From: JOPF136 sp035517515 | GTDB lineage: Bacteria > Acidobacteriota > Terriglobia > Acidiferrales > UBA7541 | NCBI GenBank assembly: GCA_035517515.1 | Contig: DATIYQ010000346.1 | Coordinates: 1 to 27,660 of the forward strand | Direction of reading: 5' to 3' | Length of the DNA: 27,660 bases | Part shown: one piece after another, positions 15,148 through 24,600 of the stretch | How the letters are laid out: every line of letters starts with the position of its first letter | Numbering within the stretch: position 1 is the stretch's first letter | The notes under the pieces: model-generated | Database searches by the model: none | Told to the model about the DNA's origin: nothing | Seen by the model: only the letters and a program-made list of their open reading frames with translations | Program-made: the position numbers and the translations under genes

Positions 15148-16802
15148 ACCCATCCCCCACCACATCGAGCACCCCGGCCTGGCTGGAACGCCTGGCCCTG
15201 GCCCTGTCGCGCCTGGATTCGGAGTGCGATGCGGCGGAGCTTTCCCGGCGCATCGTGGAGGCCGCTCAAACCCAGCTCGGCATGCCCGGCGCGCGCCTCT
15301 GGAAATTGCAGAATGGCGCCCCGGCGGTCTGGCAGGAATCCGGCACACCGGGACCCACCGATGAAACCTTTATCCGCGGTGCACTGGCCTCCGCCCAGGC
15401 GGGTCGTGCGGCGGGCGCGCGCTGGGCCTGCGCCCTTCAGGGCAACGGTTCTCCCTCCGCCGTGCTGGAAGTTTCTGCGGGCGGGCCACCCGATTCCGCG
15501 CTGGAGCACGTGCTCAGCCTTTTCGCTCGCTACGCCGGAGCGGCGCTGGCCTCCACCGAGCGCCGGGGCGCGATGGCGGAGTTGCAAAGCATCATTGAAG
15601 CCACCAAGTCTCTGAACTCCACGATTGACCTGGCCGAGTTGATGAACATCATTCTCCGCCTGGCCAGCCGCCAGACCGGAGCGGATCGTGGCACCGTGTT
15701 TCTGGTGGACCGCGAGCGCGAGGAAATCTGGTCCCTGGTGGGACTGGGCCTGGACCAGCAGGAAATCCGCATGCCCATCCACCAGGGCCTGGCCGGGTGG
15801 GTGGCCACGCACGGCGAAACGGTGAACATCGCGGACGCTTACAAGGATGAGCGCTTCGTGGCCACCTTCGACCAGAAGACCGGATTCCTCACCCGCTCCG
15901 TGCTCTGCCACCCCATCCGCAACAACAATGAGCAGATTGTGGGCGTACTGCAATTGCTGAACAAGAAATCCGGGCCGTTCTCCGGAGGGGATGAGGGCTT
16001 CCTGGAAGCCATTTCCCTGCACGTGGCCCTGGCATTGGAAAACGCCCGCATGCACCGCGCCATGCTGGCCCAGGAGCGCCTGGAGCGCGACCTGGCACTG
16101 GCCCGCAGCATCCAGTCCGCTCTGCTTCCGGATTCGCCGCCCGCGCTGCCGGAATTCGAAATCAGCGTCTTCCACCGGCCCACGCAGATGGTGGGCGGCG
16201 ATTACTACGACTTTCTGATGCTGGATCCGGAAACGCTGCTGACCGTGGTGGCCGACGTGGAAGGGAAGGGTGTGGCCTCCGCGCTGATGATGTCCAACCT
16301 CCAGGCCATGCTGCACACGCTGGTGGGACACCTGCACTCGCTCGAGCGCCTGGTGGAAGCCATCAACAACCTGATGGCTTCTGAAAGCCGGCAGCGCAAA
16401 TTCATGAGCATGTTCGTGGCCATGCTGGACCGCACGCACCATGGGCTGCATTACATCAACGCCGGACACGTTCCGCCCGCGGTGATCCGGGCCGGAGGCG
16501 AAATCGAATCCCTGCGCGAAGGCGGCATGGTGATTGGAGTCATCCCCGAACAGAGTTACGAACGCGGGTTCCTGCGCCTGGAGAAGGGCGACGTCTTTAT
16601 CGCCTGCACCGATGGCATCACCGAGGCCATGGACCGCGCCGGCGAGGAGTACGGCCTGGAGCGCCTGATCGAAACGGTGCGCAAACACCGCAATCTGAAG
16701 GCTCAGGAAATCGTCAACCGCGTCCTGGCGGAAGTGGACGAGTTCTCCCGCGGCGGCGTCCACGAAGACGATAAAGTCGTTCTGATTCTGAAAGTGGTGT
16801 AA
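15144..16802 (+). CDS. GAF-GAF-PP2C (RsbU/SpoIIE-type) serine phosphatase
   Basis: A 552-residue paralogue of the preceding phosphatase, without an FHA domain. A weakly conserved N-terminal GAF-like region (about 20-140) precedes a clear GAF domain (about 165-315; TGADRGTVFLVDRE, then IHQGLAGWVATHGETVNIAD). A helical linker (ERLERDLALARSIQSALLP) leads to the PP2C/SpoIIE domain (about 330-552) with VGGDYYDF, VADVEGKG, CTDGITEA and HEDDKVVLI. The ATG overlaps the upstream stop (ATGA), so the two phosphatases are translationally coupled and probably act in the same pathway, perhaps on related phosphoproteins or as alternating input branches. The GAF domains may sense a small ligand, but none can be named. 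The stop is followed 30 bases on by the converging TMTC-like gene. Confidence 0.92.
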   Translation: MNPSPTTSSTPAWLERLALALSRLDSECDAAELSRRIVEAAQTQLGMPGARLWKLQNGAPAVWQESGTPGPTDETFIRGALASAQAGRAAGARWACALQGNGSPSAVLEVSAGGPPDSALEHVLSLFARYAGAALASTERRGAMAELQSIIEATKSLNSTIDLAELMNIILRLASRQTGADRGTVFLVDREREEIWSLVGLGLDQQEIRMPIHQGLAGWVATHGETVNIADAYKDERFVATFDQKTGFLTRSVLCHPIRNNNEQIVGVLQLLNKKSGPFSGGDEGFLEAISLHVALALENARMHRAMLAQERLERDLALARSIQSALLPDSPPALPEFEISVFHRPTQMVGGDYYDFLMLDPETLLTVVADVEGKGVASALMMSNLQAMLHTLVGHLHSLERLVEAINNLMASESRQRKFMSMFVAMLDRTHHGLHYINAGHVPPAVIRAGGEIESLREGGMVIGVIPEQSYERGFLRLEKGDVFIACTDGITEAMDRAGEEYGLERLIETVRKHRNLKAQEIVNRVLAEVDEFSRGGVHEDDKVVLILKVV

Positions 16803-16811
16803 CGCCCGCGC

Positions 16812-16828
16812 ATCCACCTCTCGTGGAT
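16812..16828. terminator. Short hairpin between convergent genes
   Basis: ATCCAC (16812-16817) and GTGGAT (16823-16828) flank the loop CTCTC in the 30-base gap between the second phosphatase gene and the TMTC-like gene. There is no T tract, so termination is only possible. Confidence 0.35.
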
Positions 16829-16832
16829 CCTG

Positions 16833-18404
16833 TTAGAGCGGCTTGCGCGGCGGGTCCAGCGGCTTCCCCAGTTGCAGTTGCATCAGATTATAGGCCGCGC
16901 CGGAGTGCCCGGGATCAAACCGCAGGCACTGGCGGTAACTTTCCATCGCCTCCGCGCGCCGCCCCAGCCGCACCAGCGCGTTTCCCCGGTTGTGAAACGC
17001 CTCCGAATACGCCGGAAAAATCTCGATGGCCCGGTCGTACGCGGCGATAGCGCCGGAATCATCGCCACGCGAGGCGCGCAGCGTGCCCAGGGAATATTGC
17101 GCCTTCGCGCTGTCTGGTGAAGTCTCCGCAAGTTTCAGGTAAAAGCGTTGCGCGTTGAGCCAGTCCAGATTTCGCACCGCGGTGCGCGCGCCGAAGAGCA
17201 ACGCCACCACCACCAGCGCCGTCTTCCAATGGCGCCACCGCGTCAAAAGGATTGCCGCCAGCAGGGCCAACCCCAGGCTCGGCGCGTACGCCAGCCGTTC
17301 CCCCATGATCGTTCCGATCGGAAAGAGAATGTTCGCGGTGGCGGCGAAGAGGATGGCGTAGGCCGCCACGGGGGCGCGATACCGGCGATTCAGCAGCAGC
17401 GCCATCCAGACGCCCGCCAGCGCCAGCCCGGCCCACGCGCGCCAGTCCCCCAGCCCCATCACCAGCCGGAGCTGCTTGTAGGAATAATCCGCGGAGAGCG
17501 TGATGGGGAGATATGTTTTGAAGATGTAGAGACCCTGTACCCACAGCGCCGTGAGCAGGCGTTGCGGCACGGTAACCAGGGATGCGGGATTGTCGATGAC
17601 CGGAATTTGCCCCGTGCCCCGGCCCACCGCGCGATGGGCCGCGAGCGCCGCTCCGATAATCAGCGCAGCCCCGCCGGCAACGAGCAGAGACGCCCGGCTG
17701 CGCCACTGGCGCGGCGGGAATGCCGCCGGCAGCGCCGCAAACGCCGCGGCGCTCTCTTTGGAGAAGACCGCCAGGGCGATCAGCGCCAGCGCCCACAGCG
17801 CACGCCCGCGGTAGTAGAGCACCACTGCGCCCAGCCCGAAGGCCGCGGCCAGCGTTTCCGCGGAACCGACCACCGAGGTGGTGGCCTCCGTGTGGATGGG
17901 AAACAGCGCAAACAGCGCGGCCGCGGCGAAGGCCACCCGCGGCGGGAACTCCACCTCGAGCAGGAGCCGGTAGAGCAGCAACACCACGGCCAGGCCCAGC
18001 GCCAGTCCCACGGCGTGATAGAGGATGGGATGCGTCCCGCCGCCCGCGGCCCACAGCACAGCCCAGAGCGTCTTGGACACCGGACGGTAGAGCTCCTGCC
18101 CGCGCGGGTCGGGCCAGTAGCCGGAGGTCCAGATTGCGCGCAGATCGCGGAGCGAGTGCACGTGCATGGGCTCGTTTTCCACCAGCAGCACCCGGTCGTC
18201 GAAAACGAACCCGCAGGCCAGCGCGCCCAGATTGGGCACCAGGAAGGCGCCGGCCAGCCACAGCCCGCCGCGAGTCACGGCGGGCTCCGCCGTCGAGAGT
18301 GGGCCATCTTGCCGGGGCGGAGCCACCGGCGGTTGCCCCGCGGCACGGCCGGCCCTTCTCTCCTCGCGCTTCAATTGTTTTTGAAGGCGGCGCTTGCGGC
18401 TCAT
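16833..18404 (-). CDS. TMTC-like multi-pass glycosyltransferase with C-terminal TPRs
   Basis: A 523-residue membrane protein. A basic cytoplasmic start (MSRKRRLQKQLKREERR) precedes about ten hydrophobic helices and two to three TPR motifs (about 430-510; AKAQYSLGTLRASRGDDSGA, EAFHNRGNALVRLGRRAEAM). The first loop carries FDDRVLLVENEP, followed by YRPVS, FPIHTEATTSVVGSAETL and FSKES. These resemble motifs of the TMTC/DUF1736 family, GT-C-fold O-mannosyltransferases in animals. In bacteria such TPR-tailed proteins are common and uncharacterised; lipid-linked sugar transfer to a protein is a reasonable guess. The ATG at 18404 gives a normal N-terminus, though no strong ribosome binding site is visible and the frame is open to 18491. 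It lies head-to-head with the giant surface-protein gene, which could be a glycosylation target (speculative). Confidence 0.75.
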   Translation of the reverse strand: MSRKRRLQKQLKREERRAGRAAGQPPVAPPRQDGPLSTAEPAVTRGGLWLAGAFLVPNLGALACGFVFDDRVLLVENEPMHVHSLRDLRAIWTSGYWPDPRGQELYRPVSKTLWAVLWAAGGGTHPILYHAVGLALGLAVVLLLYRLLLEVEFPPRVAFAAAALFALFPIHTEATTSVVGSAETLAAAFGLGAVVLYYRGRALWALALIALAVFSKESAAAFAALPAAFPPRQWRSRASLLVAGGAALIIGAALAAHRAVGRGTGQIPVIDNPASLVTVPQRLLTALWVQGLYIFKTYLPITLSADYSYKQLRLVMGLGDWRAWAGLALAGVWMALLLNRRYRAPVAAYAILFAATANILFPIGTIMGERLAYAPSLGLALLAAILLTRWRHWKTALVVVALLFGARTAVRNLDWLNAQRFYLKLAETSPDSAKAQYSLGTLRASRGDDSGAIAAYDRAIEIFPAYSEAFHNRGNALVRLGRRAEAMESYRQCLRFDPGHSGAAYNLMQLQLGKPLDPPRKPL

Positions 18405-18567
18405 CGGGGCATCAGCACGGTGCGGAAGAAGCGCTTGCCGGCCGCAGCGGGGGTCATCATTCGCATGGGGACTCGCGCATGATTTTACCATCGCCCCAGG
18501 GGTCGCGGACCGCGCAGGCGGCTTTGCCGCTCGGCACTACAGGCGCCGGCGGAGCCAGAGAAACTGA

Positions 18568-18595
18568 TAGACGAAAATCTTCCAAGGGGTATATT
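18568..18595 (+). promoter_or_regulatory. Promoter candidate for the giant surface-protein gene
   Basis: TAGACG (18568-18573) lies 16 bases before TATATT (18590-18595), which matches the -10 consensus in five of six positions. The -35 is weak. A start near 18602 leaves a 30-base leader holding GGAGGAG before the ATG. Confidence 0.4.
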
Positions 18596-18631
18596 TTCCT
18601 CCGGTTGCCTGCCCAGGGCGGAGGAGTACAA

Positions 18632-21600
18632 ATGCACGGGTGTTCCCGGGTGGTTAGGATTTTCGTGGTCATGGGGTGGCTCGTCCTGCCCGCACTGCTT
18701 CGCGCCCAGGTGCCCACGGTGTCCAGCGTTGCCGGAGGAGTGCCGGAAGCCGGCCCGGGGACATCCGCGAGCCTTGAGATGCTGGGGGGAATCGGCCGCG
18801 ACGCCAGCGGCAACGTGTATTTTGCCTCGGCTGCGGCCGTGATCCTCGAACTGGACACCACCGGCACTCTCTCCGTATTCGCGGGGAACGGAACCTGCTG
18901 CTTCAGCGGAGACGGCGGACCGGCCACCAACGCGCAAGCAAGCATCACGCCCTTCGCACCGGTCAGCAGCGTGAAGGTGGATCCCGCGGGCAACGTGTAT
19001 TTCGTGGACACAGGCACGTGCGTGATTCGCATGATTCCGGCGGGCGGCGGGAACATTACAACCGTGGCGGGAACCCCGAACACGGATTACACGACGTTTC
19101 CCAACTGCAATTATGGAGGGGACGGCGGTCCGGCCACGAGCGCGACCATGTCCCCGGCGTACATCGCCTTCGATCCCACCGGGAATATGTACATCGCGGA
19201 TCAATCCGTGTGCGTGATCCGAAAAGTGGACCACGTGACGCAAACGATCACCACCGTAGCGGGAAATGTTGCGGCAGGATGCGCGGGCAACATCGGGGTG
19301 GGAGACGGCGGGCCGGCCACCAGCGCGCAGTTTGTCTATCCCTTTGCGGTCGCGGTGGACGCGGCGGGAGACATCTACGTGGGCGATTTCTTTCCGATCA
19401 CCGGTCCCGGAGACGTGCGCAGGGTGGACGGGACGACGCACCAGATCAGCACAATCGGCGGAGGCGGCGCGACCCTCCCGGCGAATGGGCTGGTGGCGAC
19501 GAATGCGGTGTTCGGCGGCCCGACGGGCCTGGCCTTGGACTCCGGCGGAAACCTGCTGATCGCCGACTCCGGCCTGAACCTGGTGATGAGCGAGAACCCG
19601 GCGACGAAAATCCTGACACTGCTGGCCGGAGATTTCGCGCTGGGGCCCGGCTTTTCGGGCGACGGAGGGCCGGCCACATCGGCCCAGCTTCATTCCTCCG
19701 GGTCCGGAGGGGCGATGGATGTGGTGGTGGACGGCGCGGGCAACCTGACGCTGACGGACACGCTGAACTTCCGGGTGCGGCGCGTGGACTTTGCGACAAA
19801 AACCATCAGCACGATTGCAGGGAACGGATCTGCCGGGGACGGAGGGCCGGCGACCTCAGCCATCGTGTTTGCCGGCGGGACCGCCGTGGATGCGGCCGGA
19901 AATGCCTACATCGCGGATTTGGACAACGGCCGGATTCGCAAGGTGGACCCTTCGACGGGGCAAATCTCGACCGTGGCCGGATCGGATGTGGGGCCTGCGC
20001 CCGCGCCGAGCGGAGACGGACAGCCGGCCACCTCCGCGCAACTCCTCGCTCCGCGATTTCCTGCCGTGGATGCCTCCGGCAACATCTTTTTTGTAACCGA
20101 GAACAACGCCAAGATCCGGCGAGTGGACGGCGGAAGCGGAATCATCAACACGTACGCTGGGACCGGAACGGCGGGATACAACGGCGATGGAACTCCTGCC
20201 GCCAGCGCTCAATTGAATACCGCTCGCGGACTGGCGGTGAACGCGGCCGGAGATTTGTTCATTGCGGATGCGGGGAACCAGGAAGTGCGCGTGGTGGACC
20301 ATTCCTCACTGAACATCAACGCCGCGGCGGGTAGCCATGCGCTGGGACCGGGCTACACCGGAGATGGCGGCGCGGCGACTCAGGCGAGACTACATACTCC
20401 GAGTTACGTCGCGGTGGACTCCTTGGGGAACCTCTTTATCACCGACCGCGGCAACAACGTAATCCGGCGGGTGGACGCGGTCACCCAGAAGATCACTACC
20501 GTGGCCGGAAATTTCGCGATGGGAGCCGGGTTCAGCGGAGACGGCGGGCCGGCCACCATGGCCCGGCTGAATTCGCCGCGGGCCGCAGCCACGGACATGT
20601 ACGGGAATCTGTACATCGCCGACGGCGCCTATGCGACGAACCGGATGCGCGTGGTGAACTCGGTCACCGGGATCATCACCACGCTGGGGGGCACCGGGGC
20701 GCAGAATTTCAGCGGGGACGGGGGCCCCGCTGCGGCGGCGGGCTTGGCGCCCACCTCGGTCAGCATCTCCTCCGACGCATCTGGAAACATCCTGGTGTAC
20801 TTCAGTGACGGGCTGAGTGCGCGGGTACGGCTGATCACGGTTCCGCCCGTACCCGCTTTTTACGTCACCCCCGCTGCCGGTCTCAGCTTCGGGAATCAGG
20901 TGGTGGGCACCCCCAGCGCGGCGCAGACGCTGACGGTTGCCAACAGCGGTACGGGAAGCCTCACGGTCTCTGCCGTGAACTTCGTGGGACCGAACGCCGC
21001 CGACTTTGCGGTGGTCTCCGGTGGAACCTGCACCGGCACCACCAACTTCACGCTCGCGCCCACGGCGAGTTGCACGCTGAAGTTCACGTTCACCCCGTCG
21101 CTCGCGCAGGGCGAATCGGCGATCCTCTTTCTGACCGCCGCCGGGCCATTCAACTCGCAACCGATCCCGCTGACCGGCACAGGGACGCCCGCAGTCGGCC
21201 CGGGCATCTCCGCGACACCGGATCCCCTGGCATTCGGCGCCGTGCCCCAGGGCACGCCCAGCGCCCCCAGGACCCTTGTCTTTTCCAACCCGGGCAGCGC
21301 CACGTTGACCATCACGGGACTCGGGATTTCGGGCGGACTGGCGGCGGACTTTGCCCAGGCAGCCGGCGGCACGTGCGGCAATCTGCCGATCAGCGTGAAC
21401 GCGAGTGGGAACTGCACCGTTCTGTTCACGTTCACGCCTTCCACAAATCTGGTGGAATCCACGACCCTGCAGGTGACCGACAACGCGCCGCTCAGCCCGC
21501 AGTCCGTAGTGCTGACGGGGACTGGCACATCGCCGGAGGTACAAGTGCCGCCCTTCCTGGAATTTGGCCAATGGCCGATGGGCGCCACCAGCGGCAACTT

Positions 21601-24600
21601 GGTATTAACGCTGGTCAACCAGGGCAACGGCACGCTGAATTTCATGACCCCTGCCTACCATATCGTGGGCACGAACGCGGGTGACTTCCAGGATAAGGCC
21701 ACCACTTGTTCGGGGTCTGTGGCGCCGGCGGGTAGCTGCACGATCACGCTGACGTTTACACCTTCAACCATGAGCACGGAGACGGCCACGGTGACTTTCT
21801 CCGACAACGCCCCGCCAGGCACGCAGAGCGTGCCGCTCTATGGCGCGGGCGTGGGGCTGACGCCCATGTTCACCATGACCACACTGCCTGCGGGCGCTGT
21901 TGGCGTGCCGTACGGGGTGGACATCGGCGTCTCCGGCGGATCCCCGCCGTACTCCTATGCGGTGACCAGCGGCTCGCTGCCCGCGGGCTTCATGCTCAAC
22001 CCCACACAGAGCGGAAATCTCAATGCCGGTCACATCTACACCGTCGACGTGAACGGGAACCCTGGCGCCCCGGCGGCCAACGCCGGCACCTTCACGTTCG
22101 GAGTGACCGTGACGGATTCAACGAACAACATGACCACGGCCACTATCTCGCTGACCATCGGGCCCGCGCCTGCGAATACAAACCCGGGCCTGCTCAAGGG
22201 CCAATATGCCTTTCAACTCTCGGCATTCGGCGATTCGGACCCGAACATCCACCTGGCCATAGGCAGCTTGACGTTTGACGGCGCCGGAGCCGTGACCGGC
22301 GTGGTGGACCTGAATGAGCCTTCGCGCATCAATCAGAACCTTGCGGTCACCGGGACGTATTCCGTGGGGCCGGACAATCGCGGCTACATGGTGCTCAACG
22401 CCGCGGGGATGAGCGGCAGCCTGAACCTAGCCGTGGCGATTGGCGGAGTTTATCGCGGCCTCGCCTACACTGCCAGCTTGACGCAATTCAACGACAACGC
22501 GGCCAATGACCATATCGGTTCCGGGTTCATGCGTTTGCAGGATCCGGCCGCGTTCACTCAGAACTCGTTTGCCGGGACGTTTGCCTACGGGCTGACGGGA
22601 CAGGACTCCACGGTGAATCGGGCGGCGGTTGTCGGCGCCATCACTTTCGACAACGCGCTCCACGTCACGGGTGGCATGGAGGACCTGGTTTCGTCTGAAG
22701 GGGCGGCCACGGTTTCTTCCATCACCGGAACCTACACGGCGCCCGACGCCAATGGACGAACGGTCCTCTCATTGAACCTCGTCCCCGGAGGGGCCTCTAC
22801 GACCGTGGTGTACATCATCTCGGCGGGCGAGTCGTATGCCATGTCGCTCGACAACCGATCCGTAAATGACGTGCTTATCGGCTCGGCGCTGAAGCAACTC
22901 ACCCCGGGGGCGTTCACCAATGCCTCGCTGGCAGGTCCGGACGTTTTCCGGCTGATGGGCCAGGGCGGGGGCGGCACGGAGGCCATCATCGGGTTGGGGG
23001 GCACCTCTGCGGGAACGCTCACGGTGACCGCTGACCAGAACAGTGCCGGCGCTCTTTTGATGAATGAGATTTACAGCGCCACCTACAGCGTGGCGGCAAA
23101 TGGAAGGACCACTGTTACGCCTCCGCCAGCGTCCGGCAACCAGAACGCGGTCCTGTATCTGGCCTCGCAAGACCGGGGCTTCTTTCTCAGTGCTGACCCA
23201 GCGGTCACTTTTGGATACGTCGAGCCGCAGGTGGGCAGTTCGTTCTCCGCCGCCTCGCTCACCGGCAATGCCATCTTCGGCCAGCAGGAAACCGTATCGG
23301 GGCACGAAGCCACTTCCGGCGTTGCCATGCTGACCGCACCGGGCAGCGGCATTTTCAATCTCACCGTGGACGACAGCCATTCGGCAGGTAATCTCTCATT
23401 CGCTGAAAATTTCGGCACGATTACTTTCTCGATCATGGGGAACGGTCACTTTTCCGCTACCGGTCCCTCCCTCGGCAACGCCACCGGTTACCTGGTATCC
23501 CCGTACGAATGGGCCCTGTTTGATACCAGTGGGCCGGCTTCGGATCCGACTCCCTCGGTGCATCCGCAACTCACGCTGATCCAAACCTTCGCGGCCCCGC
23601 CGGGCACGCCTTCGCCCATAGCCGAAACCGTCATATTTCCCATGCCGGTGACGCAGGGAAATACAGCCACGTCCACGCCGGTCACGTTCACAAACACGGG
23701 GCTCGGACCGATGGTGTTTACAGGCGTGGATCCGGCTTCGAATTCCCCGGATTTCAGCGCGTCCGGCACCTGCCTGCCGGCGGTGGGAATGCTCATTCTC
23801 CAGCCGGGATCCAGTTGCACGCTGATGATTACCTTCATGCCGACGGTGACCACGCCCACCGGCACGCTGCTCACCGAAACGCTCATCCTGGATACAGATG
23901 GCACGTCGAACGTCACCTACACGCTGCAAGGCACTGCCATGTCCACCACCTCCTGCGGGACAAACTCCTGGACGGGCACTGCGGGCGACGGCCAGTGGAC
24001 CACCGCCACGAACTGGAGCACTGGAGTAATTCCCGTTTCGACGGACGATGCGTGCATCCCGACGGGGTTCAACGTGACGGTGGGAGCGCTGGCCGCGGCG
24101 AACCAGACGATCCGTTCGCTCACGGTTCAGGGCACCTCCACACTGACGGTTTCTTCCGGGCCGCTCACGGTTTCTACCACCGCGACGCTAACCAGCCTCA
24201 CCGTCAACGGCGGTTCGTTGACCGTCACCGGCGCAGCCACGGTGAGCACTTCCGCGACGGTTTCCGCCGGCACCGTGAATTTCAACGGCGCGACTACCAT
24301 CGCCGCCCTGAACCTCAGCGGCGGCGCCCTGATGGGTTCGGGCACGGTCACGGTTTCCGGCCCCGTGGTGTGGTCGGGAGGAACCATTGGCGGGGCGGAG
24401 AACGTGACCGCCAACGGAACGATTACCGTGAGCGGCGGCGCCACTCTCGACACCGCGACCTTGAATGCCGCAAGTACCATGACCATCAGCACCGGATGTC
24501 TCGCCATGGCCAATGGCGCAATGCTGAAAATTGGTGCAACGGGTCTGCTCGATATTCGGAACGGATGCAACATCGCGAGCACGGGAGGAGCCGCGCCGGC

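Noticed and set aside
15126..16817. Minus-strand ORF of about 563 codons opposite the second phosphatase gene
   Set aside because: It mirrors the well-supported GAF-PP2C gene, has no recognisable domain and is rich in His, Gln and Gly, as expected for an antisense shadow.
18700..20850. Regularly spaced repeats considered as a CRISPR or satellite array
   Set aside because: The units are about 165-190 bases, imperfect and in-frame, and encode NHL-like beta strands; they are protein repeats.
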